Shown here in pieces: positions 7,350 through 16,518 of a DNA stretch of 39,277 nt. The stretch is taken from the NCBI GenBank assembly GCA_018608405.1, contig JABAZP010000034.1, positions 1 to 39,277 on the forward strand, in the 5' to 3' direction. The notes under the pieces were generated by a model. It did no database searches, was not told the origin of the DNA, and saw nothing but the letters and a program-made list of their open reading frames with translations. Positions within the stretch are counted from its first letter, which is position 1. Each line of letters starts with the position of its first letter. This DNA is from Flavobacteriales bacterium. GTDB lineage: Bacteria > Bacteroidota > Bacteroidia > Flavobacteriales_E > Vicingaceae. The position numbers were made by a program, and so were the translations under genes.

Positions 7350-10300
7350 ATGAAAATTAATCTCGTTATACTTCTTTTTTTTGCTTCTATCATGAGCTCC
7401 AACGCGCATGAAACGAAAGGTAATAATTCCTTTCCATTCACAGAAAACAAAGGTCAGTGGCATGAAAATGTTAGGTACATTGCAGAAGTAGAAGGTGCCA
7501 CTATCTTTTTCGAAAGAAATGCGTTCCATTATCAATTTATCAGCAAACCAAACTTCCATTTAGGTAACAAACCGGAAGATACAACTGTAAGAGGACATGT
7601 TTTTAAAGCTCGATTTTTAAACTCAAAGGAGGCTGTTGAGACTACTACAGCAGGAGAGTCAGACTTTTACTACAACTATTACTTAGGCAACGATCCGTCT
7701 AGATGGCAGTCAGAAGTCAGAAGTTATAGTAAAATAGAATACCATGAATTATATGAAGGGATTAACTTAGAAGTATATAGCCAAGGAGGTTTCTTAAAAT
7801 ACGATTACATTATAAAACCCGGTTTTTCTACAGAGCAAATCCGTGTTGCATATGAAGGAGTGCAACAGCCATACTTGAAAGACGGCAACCTTATCATTTC
7901 ACATCAATTGGGAGAAATGATAGAAGAAAAACCATACGCATTTCAAATGGTTAAAGGAGAAAAGGTTGTTATTGCATGTAATTACTCCATTACAGAAGAT
8001 GGAATTGTGGGTTTTGATTTTCCAAATGGCTATAACGAAGCGTATAAGTTAATTCTCGACCCAGTTCTAATATTTTCAACCTATTCTGGATCTAGAGCGG
8101 ATAATTTTGGAGAAACAGCTACTTATGATGATTTAGGCAACGGATACATGGGAGGGATAGCTGATGGCCCTTTATATAGTTTAACCTTAGGAGCATACCA
8201 AACATCGTACGGTGGAGATGATTGGGACATCGCAATAAGTAAATTTTCTGCAGATGGCAGTAGTCTTTTGTTTTCCACCTTTCTTGGTGGTAGAAGAAAT
8301 GAAACGGTCCATAGTATGGTGGTTGACGCAAACCAAAATTTATATGTGTTTGGAGCAACTGGATCTAATAATTTTCCTACAACTTCGACTGCTTACAATC
8401 AAACATTTAATAGCTCTTCTACGGCATTAACTTCTGATATTAGCGTAAGTTATAGCTTTGGGGCAGAAATTATTGTATCCAAGTTCAATCCCGCCGGCAC
8501 CCAGTTATTAGGATCTACCTACTTTGGTGGAACAGGAATTGATGGAATAAATCAAAATCCAAGCGGTGGCAACACCTATGACGGGCTGAATTTCAATTAT
8601 GGCGACTCCCATCGTGGAGAAATTATCGTTGACTCCACGGGAAACTGTTACATTGGAACAACAACTACAACAAGTAATTTAACAGGTGTTTTAGGCAGTT
8701 ATGGAGGCAACCAAGACGGACTAATTTTAAAATTAGACAGCAACCTCACAACGTTACTTTGGGGAAGGTATCTTGGAGGTACAGGAAGAGATGCAATATA
8801 TTCCTTGAAGGTAATAGATAGCAACAAAGTACTAGTTGGTGGTGGAACAACAAGTTATGACGATTTTCCAGTTACCGCAAATAGCTACCAATCCTCGTCC
8901 CTTCAAAGTAGGTCCGTAACAAGAGAACAAGCGGATGGATTTGTTTCAATTTTATCGGCTGATGGGAGTACTGTTGAAAAGTCAACTTACATCTCTACCT
9001 CGAACTACGATCAGGTTTATTTTGTTGAATTTGACAGATTTAACAATATATATGCCTATGGGCAGACACAAGGTGGGTTGTTTCCTATACTCAGAGCACC
9101 AAGAGCAAATGCCGGGGCAGGTCAATTTATTGTAAAGCTGGATCGAAACTTAGACTCGTTAGAATTTTCCACCACTTTTGGAAATGGTGGTGGAGTTGGC
9201 AGGGTAAACATTTCTCCAACCGCTTTTTTAGTAGACAAATGTCAAAACATCTATGCCTCCGGATGGGGAGAGGAAATCATTGGTCCTGATCCTTTTGGGA
9301 ATCCTGGAGAAGGGGATAAATCTATAACGAATATGCTTGTAGTGAACAACAGGGACCCAACAATACCAACTTCAACAAACTCGACCGATGGCAATGATTT
9401 TTATTTGTATGTCATCAATCGAAATGTCGATAGCGTTTTATATGCGTCCTACTTTGGTGGGACTTCTTCTGATGACCACGTAGATGGAGGTACAAGTAGA
9501 TTTGACAAGAACGGTGTCGTATACCATTCAGTATGTGCATCGTGCGGTAGTACTAGAAATGATTTTCCTACTTCGCCTAGTGCTTATTCAAGAACCGACA
9601 ATAGTCCAAATGGTAGATGTAACAATGCGTTGTTTAAGTTAGATTTTGAAATTGTTATTCGTGCAGATTTTTCTTTAGACAATAGAGATATTTGTTTAAA
9701 ATCTGGAACCATTGATAGTGTTAAAGTCACCAATTCTAGTGCAGGTGCCACAAACATTACGTGGGACTTTTACGGTGATACAGTCGTTTCAGCATTTACA
9801 GATACAACTGTTTATTTTAACACTCCAGGTAATTACAACATTCGGCAAATTGTATTTGACTCTATTTGTGCTATAGGAGACTTCTTAGATTTAAATGTAA
9901 TTGTTAGACCGGATGACATAGAATTAGACCTACAATACGACTCAATCGTATGTTATACAGACTCTACCCTGATTTCAGCAAATTCGAATGGCAAGGCTAC
10001 TCAATTTCGCTACTCAAGTACAACCAACTTTAGTTCACCCATAAATACAAACACAGCAGATTCGACATATAAAATTAGACTAATACCAGGGTTTAATAAC
10101 ATTTACGTGCAAGCTTCAGATCCTGCAAGAAATGCTTGTGAAAAGATAGATTCTATTCGTATATTTTACAGCCCAACTACAGCTAGTGCTTCAGTATCGG
10201 CAAATACCGTATGTGAAGGAACACCAATTCAATTCAATGCAAATGTTACCAATGCTGACAGTTTTGAATGGGTTTTTGGTAATGGCACTAGAAACACTAA

Positions 10301-11933
10301 TCTGAATCCTCAATTCTTGTATCCTACGCCGGGAAATTATTCTTCTTATTTTATTTATGAAAACTTATTGTGTCAGATCAAAGATTCTATCCCCTTCAAT
10401 GTTCAAGTAATAACAAATGACTTACAGATCAATAGTCCATTAGATACACTATTCTGCGGAACAGGTAATTTTACTATTTCGGTTCCTTCTTCCGGTACAA
10501 TTACAAGTTACCAGTATAGCTCTGATAGCGACTTTACAAATACATTGAATAGCGCACCTACCGTGAATTCCTTCAGCATTAATCAAAATGATTCCGCAAT
10601 GTATTACATTAAGCTGAGTAATGACTTTTGTGAAGCGACAGACAGCCTTCTGGTCCAATACATTAATTACTCGCTTGATTTAAATGCCATAACGGATTCG
10701 GCATGTATTCCTCACTTGGAACCCGTACAAGCTAATGTTGTGGGAGAAGATTCGTTCCAAATTATTGTGAACAATGGTAGCATATTCAGAAACGACCCTA
10801 CCCCGCTTCTAGTATTTAATCAAGAAGGAAATTACAATGTTAAACTGCTAGCCTCTAATCAACGTTGCAATCGTGTAGACTCGATTATAAGGACCATCAG
10901 TATTTTTGAAGCGGTGGAATTACAAAACATTCCCGATACTTTATTGTGCCAAGGAGACTCAGTAATTCTTACGAGCAACAGCAACGGAACTGCCACCAAA
11001 TACACGTGGTCGCTTAATCCAGATTTTTCTTTTCCCTTTTCTGTTGGCAACGACAGCACAATAAAAGTCGCACCCGATGTAACAACCAACTACTTCATTC
11101 AAGGTAAAAACTTTATTTGTGAAGATTTGGATACAATTCAAGTTGAAATTGAAGAGTTATCGATAGATGTTAACGATTTTGAAAGCTTCTGTATTTACGA
11201 TACTATTTCTTTGAATGCTATCGTTGTTTCAGCCTCGAGTCCACTCGAATATTCTTGGACACCAAAAGACAGCATTATTAGCGGAGATAATTTAATAACG
11301 GCCGTAATTGCACCCCAAAGCAATCAATTCTATTATTTGTACACTCGAAGTTTAACTGGGTGTGAAGATTTTGATACAGTAGAAGTTGAAGTAAATTTAC
11401 CAGCATTTGATGACGCTATTATCTTTGGAACTGACTCGTTATTTAAAGGTCAAGAAACAAAGCTATCTACCAACAGAAACGGAAGTAATTTGACGTATGA
11501 ATGGGAGCCTGCAAACAACTTAGACAACCTAAATAGTCCAAACCCAAATGCAACGCTAAGCTCCACCACCACCTATCGAGTAACCATAACAGATTTGAAT
11601 ACGGGTTGTGAGGTTGTTGCTTTGAAGAGGTTAAGAGTATTTGAAGTAAATTGTGCTGAACCCGATATATTTATTCCCACAGCATTTTCCCCAAATGGTG
11701 ATTTAACCAATGATATTTTATTCGTGCGTGGAGCAAACATTAGGGAACTAGAGTTTCAGCTCTTCAACCGATGGGGCGAAATGGTTTTTGAAACGACCGA
11801 AATTAATAAAGGTTGGGACGGCACATACCAAGGTAAAAAAGTTGATCCGGGAGTTTTCGTTTACCAGGTGAAAGCCATTTGCTTTGACGGGCAAGAGTTT
11901 ATTGACAAAGGAAATATTACGCTTCTAAAATAA
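7350..11933 (+). CDS. giant secreted SBBP/DUF7948 protein with T9SS type-B C-terminal domain
   Basis: The frame is open from a TTG at 7338, but the ATG at 7350 gives a clean signal peptide (MKINLVILLFFASIMSSNA), so I start there (1527 residues). Next comes a DUF7948-type domain beginning FPFTENKGQWHENVRYIA, then a long series of beta-propeller SBBP-like repeats (recurrent LLFSTFLGG, NLYVFGATGSNNFPT patterns, to about residue 790), then Ig/PKD-like modules. The last 87 residues are the gliding-associated C-terminal domain (FIPTAFSPNGDLTNDILF, FNRWGEMVFE, WDGTYQGK, GNITLL), which directs export through T9SS. It is probably a cell-surface adhesin or filament. Its stop overlaps the next start (TAATG), so it is coupled to the PorP gene. 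Confidence 0.9.
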   Translation: MKINLVILLFFASIMSSNAHETKGNNSFPFTENKGQWHENVRYIAEVEGATIFFERNAFHYQFISKPNFHLGNKPEDTTVRGHVFKARFLNSKEAVETTTAGESDFYYNYYLGNDPSRWQSEVRSYSKIEYHELYEGINLEVYSQGGFLKYDYIIKPGFSTEQIRVAYEGVQQPYLKDGNLIISHQLGEMIEEKPYAFQMVKGEKVVIACNYSITEDGIVGFDFPNGYNEAYKLILDPVLIFSTYSGSRADNFGETATYDDLGNGYMGGIADGPLYSLTLGAYQTSYGGDDWDIAISKFSADGSSLLFSTFLGGRRNETVHSMVVDANQNLYVFGATGSNNFPTTSTAYNQTFNSSSTALTSDISVSYSFGAEIIVSKFNPAGTQLLGSTYFGGTGIDGINQNPSGGNTYDGLNFNYGDSHRGEIIVDSTGNCYIGTTTTTSNLTGVLGSYGGNQDGLILKLDSNLTTLLWGRYLGGTGRDAIYSLKVIDSNKVLVGGGTTSYDDFPVTANSYQSSSLQSRSVTREQADGFVSILSADGSTVEKSTYISTSNYDQVYFVEFDRFNNIYAYGQTQGGLFPILRAPRANAGAGQFIVKLDRNLDSLEFSTTFGNGGGVGRVNISPTAFLVDKCQNIYASGWGEEIIGPDPFGNPGEGDKSITNMLVVNNRDPTIPTSTNSTDGNDFYLYVINRNVDSVLYASYFGGTSSDDHVDGGTSRFDKNGVVYHSVCASCGSTRNDFPTSPSAYSRTDNSPNGRCNNALFKLDFEIVIRADFSLDNRDICLKSGTIDSVKVTNSSAGATNITWDFYGDTVVSAFTDTTVYFNTPGNYNIRQIVFDSICAIGDFLDLNVIVRPDDIELDLQYDSIVCYTDSTLISANSNGKATQFRYSSTTNFSSPINTNTADSTYKIRLIPGFNNIYVQASDPARNACEKIDSIRIFYSPTTASASVSANTVCEGTPIQFNANVTNADSFEWVFGNGTRNTNLNPQFLYPTPGNYSSYFIYENLLCQIKDSIPFNVQVITNDLQINSPLDTLFCGTGNFTISVPSSGTITSYQYSSDSDFTNTLNSAPTVNSFSINQNDSAMYYIKLSNDFCEATDSLLVQYINYSLDLNAITDSACIPHLEPVQANVVGEDSFQIIVNNGSIFRNDPTPLLVFNQEGNYNVKLLASNQRCNRVDSIIRTISIFEAVELQNIPDTLLCQGDSVILTSNSNGTATKYTWSLNPDFSFPFSVGNDSTIKVAPDVTTNYFIQGKNFICEDLDTIQVEIEELSIDVNDFESFCIYDTISLNAIVVSASSPLEYSWTPKDSIISGDNLITAVIAPQSNQFYYLYTRSLTGCEDFDTVEVEVNLPAFDDAIIFGTDSLFKGQETKLSTNRNGSNLTYEWEPANNLDNLNSPNPNATLSSTTTYRVTITDLNTGCEVVALKRLRVFEVNCAEPDIFIPTAFSPNGDLTNDILFVRGANIRELEFQLFNRWGEMVFETTEINKGWDGTYQGKKVDPGVFVYQVKAICFDGQEFIDKGNITLLK

Positions 11934-12937
11934 TGCGGAAGTTCCTTTCATATATACTTATGGTGTTCCTAACCTGTAACTTATTTGGGCAAGACATTCA
12001 TTTCTCTCAATTCGGCCGGTCATTCCAAAATTTAAACCCTGCACTCACAGGCAGCTTTAACGGAGACTATCGTTTCAACGGGAATTTTCGAAATCAATGG
12101 GCATCTATATCTGAGCCATATCGAACGTTTTCAGCAGCGATTGATGCTAGCCACCCGATTATTAAATTACCAGACCTAAAGTTAGGCCTGGTGTTCATTA
12201 ATGATGAAGCAGGAGTAGGAGGACTTAAAACTACAACTGTCAATAGTAACATAGGCTATCACATAAAAGTAGACCGAGATTCTACTTGGATTATTAAAAC
12301 AGGATTATTAATCGGTTTTTCAAATCGATCTGTAGATTTTAACAAGTTCACATACGATAACCAATATACCGGTAGAGCTTTTGATCCGAACCTTTCGAAT
12401 GGTGAAAATTTTGACCGAAACAGCTTGACGCATTTAAATTTAGGAACTGGTTTTGGGTTAGAACATCGACTTTCTGCAACCGATAAGATTGAAATTGGCC
12501 TTTCTGCATTTAACCTAAACAATCCTAATTTAAGCTTTGCTAATCAAGCTGCTAATCTTGATATTCGAACAAGCTTATACGCTTTAACTCAATTTCAACT
12601 AGCAGAAAAGCTGAGTATACTGCCTTCTCTTCTATGGAGCCGCCAAGACAAGTATAAAGAGTTCGTTATCGGGTCAGAGGTACAATATCGCTTTGAGGGT
12701 CAAAGCATATTTAGCAATTTATACGGTGGGCTGTTTTTAAGGACCGGAGATGCGTTTATCTTCACTACCGGCATTGATTACGAAAATTGGAATTTAGGTT
12801 TAAGTTATGATGTAAATTATTCAGAACTGCGCACAGCCTCTAACCGCCGAGGTGGACTAGAAATCTCACTTACCTGCATTTTCAAAAAATACATTCCTAA
12901 TCTTAGACGATACAAAATATGTCCAAATTATATGTAA
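11933..12937 (+). CDS. PorP/SprF-family outer membrane protein
   Basis: 334 residues with a signal peptide ending in LFGQ. The start of the mature protein, DIHFSQFGRSFQNLNPALTG, is the hallmark of the PorP/SprF family, followed by alternating beta-strands of an outer-membrane barrel of about 14 strands. SprF is required for surface export of the gliding adhesin SprB in Flavobacterium johnsoniae; PorP-like proteins are T9SS-associated. Translation is coupled to the giant protein upstream (1-nt overlap), and the gene overlaps the TPR/OmpA-like gene by 19 nt, giving a three-gene operon. It is therefore likely the dedicated partner of that giant protein. The final Cys-containing tail is similar to that of the paralogue at 22525. 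Confidence 0.93.
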   Translation: MRKFLSYILMVFLTCNLFGQDIHFSQFGRSFQNLNPALTGSFNGDYRFNGNFRNQWASISEPYRTFSAAIDASHPIIKLPDLKLGLVFINDEAGVGGLKTTTVNSNIGYHIKVDRDSTWIIKTGLLIGFSNRSVDFNKFTYDNQYTGRAFDPNLSNGENFDRNSLTHLNLGTGFGLEHRLSATDKIEIGLSAFNLNNPNLSFANQAANLDIRTSLYALTQFQLAEKLSILPSLLWSRQDKYKEFVIGSEVQYRFEGQSIFSNLYGGLFLRTGDAFIFTTGIDYENWNLGLSYDVNYSELRTASNRRGGLEISLTCIFKKYIPNLRRYKICPNYM

Positions 12938-15183
12938 GAGCAACTTTTCTTCTCATTTTGCTCTGCTTTTGCTTTAAATTTAGTTTTGGACAAGCTGCAG
13001 ATGCAACTGTTGAAGCAGCTGAAAAAAGGTATGATAAAGGAGATTATTTTGGAGCTTTGTTTGAGTACGAAAGAGCTATGAAGATAGACTCTATTAATTT
13101 AGAAGTGCTATACGGTTATGGCAAAACTTTACTTGCTGTTAACAATCCAAAAGAAGCAAGCATCTATTTGAAAAAAGCAAGGTCGTTAGATGACAAAAAA
13201 AGCATAGAAGAATTAGGATACTTGTTAGCGGAGTCATACCGTTTAGCTGGAGATTATCGCAATGCCCGAAAATATTACAACTATGCCTTAACTCCTTATC
13301 GTCGAGACCGGAAAGGATTCATGTACCAAAGAGTTAGTATTAGTAAAGAAGCTAATAGCTGGGCAAACAAACAGACAGAAAATACGGAAGTTCTTAATTC
13401 ATTAGGCGAACAAGTAAACTCCTCTTTTTCCGAATTTGGCGCACAAGTTTATGAAGGGAATATCTATTTCGCTGCTTTGGTTGGAGACAGTATGGGACCA
13501 GGAAACGTAATTTTAGATAAAGACTACTATTCTAAAATTTACTATACAGATGCGACCAAAAGGGTTAAAATAGAAGTGCTTCAGTTTAATAACCGCGATG
13601 CAGGGCTGCTAAGAAATAAGCACATCTCAAACCCTAGTTTTATTGGAGCTAATCTATTTTTTACAGCCTGCGATACAAATTTTAACTGTGAGATTTATCG
13701 AGGGAAAGTGAAAGGCAATAAAATATTGCAAGTAAAGAAATTAAATAAAAACATCAACAATACCGTTAGCAATAACACCCAACCCCATGTAGTAGTCGAA
13801 CAAAATGACACGATTCTTTATTTTGTCTCAGATCGTGAACAGGGATTCGGAGGATTTGATATTTGGAGGTCAAAGAAAGAGGGGTTTGGTTTTGGGCAGC
13901 CTGTAAATGTTGGTAATACGGTGAACTCCCCTGATCATGAAATAACACCATTCTTTGATGTAAAAAGTCATCAATTGTTTTTTAGTTCTAATTGGCACAC
14001 AGGCTATGGGGGATATGACATTTTTAAAAGTGAAAAGCAAGGCATAAACTTCAAAACACCGCGAAACTTAGGCAGACCAATAAATAGCAGTTACCATGAT
14101 TATTATTTCTTTCCTTATGAAGAAATGGCCATTCTAAGTTCCAATCGAACTGAAGGCAATGTGGACAGCGAAGTGAATTGCTGTAATGATTTGTTTGAGC
14201 TAACCTACGAGCGCAAACTGATGAACGATGAAGATAAACTAGATAAATTGAACTTAGTGAAAACTAAGATAAATGAAGAGGAGTTAAATAAGTTTCTTCC
14301 ATTATCCCTGTACTTTCATAATGATAGTCCAAGAGCCAGTTCGAGTGATACCAGCACCAATAGCAACTTTATTAATCTTGCTGAGCAATATTTTGAATTG
14401 CAAGATGAATATGAAAAGATGTACACCAAAACGTTATCCTCGTCTGAGCAACAAAAGGAAAGGTATGCATTGAATCAGTTTTTTGAAGACAAGGTTGCAT
14501 TTGGTCAGGAGCAATTAGAGGAGATCACCCCACTTTTACTCAAAGAACTTGAAAAAGGAAATCAGATTGAATTGGCTGTCCGTGGTTACGCGAGTTCGCT
14601 GTCGACCTCTGAGTACAACTTTAAATTGGCCTCTAGAAGAATTGAAAGTTTAATTAACTATTTAAAGTCTGCAGAAGAAGGGGCTATCGGTCAATATTTA
14701 AATTCAGAGATGCTGATAATTCGGAAACTTCCATTAGGCGACTATGCTGTTTCTAAAATTCAGGAAGAAGACAATAAACTTGCAGCAATCTACAGCGCCG
14801 ATGCAGCATTGGAGCGTAAAATTGAAATTATTGCTTTAAAAAGCTCAAGTAACTCACAATTGAACAAAACAGAGCAACCAAAATTAGATATTCCGAAGGA
14901 TAAATTCTTGGCTATATATCAAAAGGGTTCTGTAGTTAAAAGAGGCTTTTTACTAAAAAATACGGGAAATGATACATTAAAAATTTATCAAATAATTGCC
15001 GACGAAAAAGTTGTGAGAACTAATCCCATAAAGTATATCCCTAAAAATATTTCGGAACGAATTGTTGTAGAAGTTAATACGACTGGCTTTGATGGACCTA
15101 AAACAATTGAATTGCTGTTAATTACGAATGACCCTAAAATTTACATGCGAAAGATTGAAATAGAATTAAGACCAACAAATTAA
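12919..15183 (+). CDS. TPR-PD40 periplasmic protein with degenerate OmpA domain and C-terminal DUF1573-like domain
   Basis: 754 residues. Signal peptide to about residue 25, TPR-like helices (28-140), a WD40-like PD40 propeller (150-440; YFVSDREQGFGGFDIW, FFSSNWHTGYGGYDIF), an OmpA-like domain (about 520-640), and a beta-sandwich resembling DUF1573/ASH (about 655-754, LKNTGNDTLKI). Normal OmpA domains bind peptidoglycan through an Asp in GHTD and an Arg in the RRA helix. Aligning by eye with the paralogue at 20514, the Asp position is Ser559 (GYAS) while Arg574 (ASRRIES) remains. Peptidoglycan binding is therefore doubtful. It is the third gene of the T9SS operon and probably links PorP to the envelope. 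A shared hairpin at 15284 ends the operon. Confidence 0.85.
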   Translation: MSKLYVRATFLLILLCFCFKFSFGQAADATVEAAEKRYDKGDYFGALFEYERAMKIDSINLEVLYGYGKTLLAVNNPKEASIYLKKARSLDDKKSIEELGYLLAESYRLAGDYRNARKYYNYALTPYRRDRKGFMYQRVSISKEANSWANKQTENTEVLNSLGEQVNSSFSEFGAQVYEGNIYFAALVGDSMGPGNVILDKDYYSKIYYTDATKRVKIEVLQFNNRDAGLLRNKHISNPSFIGANLFFTACDTNFNCEIYRGKVKGNKILQVKKLNKNINNTVSNNTQPHVVVEQNDTILYFVSDREQGFGGFDIWRSKKEGFGFGQPVNVGNTVNSPDHEITPFFDVKSHQLFFSSNWHTGYGGYDIFKSEKQGINFKTPRNLGRPINSSYHDYYFFPYEEMAILSSNRTEGNVDSEVNCCNDLFELTYERKLMNDEDKLDKLNLVKTKINEEELNKFLPLSLYFHNDSPRASSSDTSTNSNFINLAEQYFELQDEYEKMYTKTLSSSEQQKERYALNQFFEDKVAFGQEQLEEITPLLLKELEKGNQIELAVRGYASSLSTSEYNFKLASRRIESLINYLKSAEEGAIGQYLNSEMLIIRKLPLGDYAVSKIQEEDNKLAAIYSADAALERKIEIIALKSSSNSQLNKTEQPKLDIPKDKFLAIYQKGSVVKRGFLLKNTGNDTLKIYQIIADEKVVRTNPIKYIPKNISERIVVEVNTTGFDGPKTIELLLITNDPKIYMRKIEIELRPTN

Positions 15184-15283
15184 TCGATTGCTCAACACCA
15201 AAAAAGACGAAATTTCTCCTTTTATCAACCTTATTTAACGCATTTTTTTCATTCGCGATTCGGTCATGGTTTCAACTCAATAA

Positions 15284-15313
15284 AAAAGGCGAAAACAGAT
15301 GTTTTCGCCTTTT
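15284..15313. terminator. bidirectional Rho-independent terminator
   Basis: Perfect 13-bp inverted repeat, AAAAGGCGAAAAC and GTTTTCGCCTTTT, with a 4-nt loop. It lies between the convergent ends of the T9SS operon (stop 15183) and the desaturase (stop 15331). The A-run and T-run on either side make it work in both directions. Confidence 0.92.
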
Positions 15314-15330
15314 CAAATAGAACATGTGTC

Positions 15331-16425
15331 TTATACCTCTTGGTGACCTAACCTGTATAACATTCTGCCATGCTGTGCCAAAGCCGATCTAAAAGAAGAG
15401 ACATTATGATAAGGAACATTAAATTCTTTTGCTGTTCTCTCGACTATAGGTGCTATTTTAGAATAATGCACGTGACTGATATTTGGAAACAAATGGTGCT
15501 CAACTTGGTAATTTAAACCTCCAACATACCACGAAAGCAACTTATCCTTTCCTGCGAAGTTTAATGTAGTATTCAATTGGTGCACCGCCCACTGATTTAA
15601 GATACTTCCTTCAGCGGGAACAGGATACTCTAACTCTTCCATTACGTGTGCCAATTGAAAGATGGCAGCTAATGTGAAACCTGCTACAAAGTGCACGGTC
15701 AAAAATCCGATTATTAATTGCCACCACGCTACGTCCATCACAAGAAAAGGAATTACTAACATGTAGATAAAGTAAACGATTCTTGTTACTATTATTAAGG
15801 TCATTTCTTTTTTCAAGGTTGTCTTCAACTGCTTCAATAAGCCAATTTTTTCATAGCGCACAATATCACCAAAGTCTTTTTGAAACGTCCAAGAAAGCGT
15901 CATTAAACTATATAAAAACCATGCATAAATATGTTGATACTTGTGCATTTTAAGTTTTTTAGAGTTAGGGGAAAATCGCAATACCGGACCGGCATTTAAA
16001 TCTTCATCATGACCTTCAATATTTGTAAACGAATGGTGCAGGATGTTGTGCTGAGCCTTCCAGTTATTGATGTTTCCACCTAAAAAGTTAATAGAGAAGC
16101 CTAAAAACTTATTTAACCATTTTTTACGTGAAGCACTTCCGTGGTTTGCATCATGCATAACACTCAGGCCAATTCCTGCCATGCCCAACCCCATTAAAAC
16201 ACATAAGCCAAATTGAATTAAACTATTTGTAACTATGCCCGAAAGAAGCACAAAATAAGGCGCTGTGTACAATGCTAGCATCATCACCGCTTTTATTTTG
16301 AATTTTAATCCTCCCGTCTTAGGAATGTTTTTTTCCTTGAAATAATTGTCAACTCTTTTCCTTAGTGTTTTAACAAATTCAGATTGGCTTGGGTTTACGA
16401 ATCGAATAGGTTTTACTTTTTCCAT
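15331..16425 (-). CDS. front-end fatty acid desaturase (delta-5/6-type, acyl-CoA or lipid)
   Basis: 364-residue integral membrane di-iron desaturase. Three histidine boxes are present: HDANHGS (91-97), HNILHH (126-131) and QVEHHLFP (307-314). A Gln rather than His opening the third box marks front-end desaturases (delta-5/6 type), but the usual fused cytochrome b5 domain is missing, so a separate electron carrier would be needed. Hydrophobic segments lie at about 45-90 and 205-255. The substrate (acyl-CoA or membrane phospholipid) cannot be told. It is divergent from the TMTC-like gene and convergent with the T9SS operon. A second, delta-9-like desaturase is at 34817. Confidence 0.9.
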   Translation of the reverse strand: MEKVKPIRFVNPSQSEFVKTLRKRVDNYFKEKNIPKTGGLKFKIKAVMMLALYTAPYFVLLSGIVTNSLIQFGLCVLMGLGMAGIGLSVMHDANHGSASRKKWLNKFLGFSINFLGGNINNWKAQHNILHHSFTNIEGHDEDLNAGPVLRFSPNSKKLKMHKYQHIYAWFLYSLMTLSWTFQKDFGDIVRYEKIGLLKQLKTTLKKEMTLIIVTRIVYFIYMLVIPFLVMDVAWWQLIIGFLTVHFVAGFTLAAIFQLAHVMEELEYPVPAEGSILNQWAVHQLNTTLNFAGKDKLLSWYVGGLNYQVEHHLFPNISHVHYSKIAPIVERTAKEFNVPYHNVSSFRSALAQHGRMLYRLGHQEV

Positions 16426-16518
16426 ATTTGTAATTAAAATTCAAATTTACGAACAAAGAGCTAAAATATTAACTCATTTTGACGATGTTTCAACAGTACA
16501 TTGGTTATAATTGCAACC

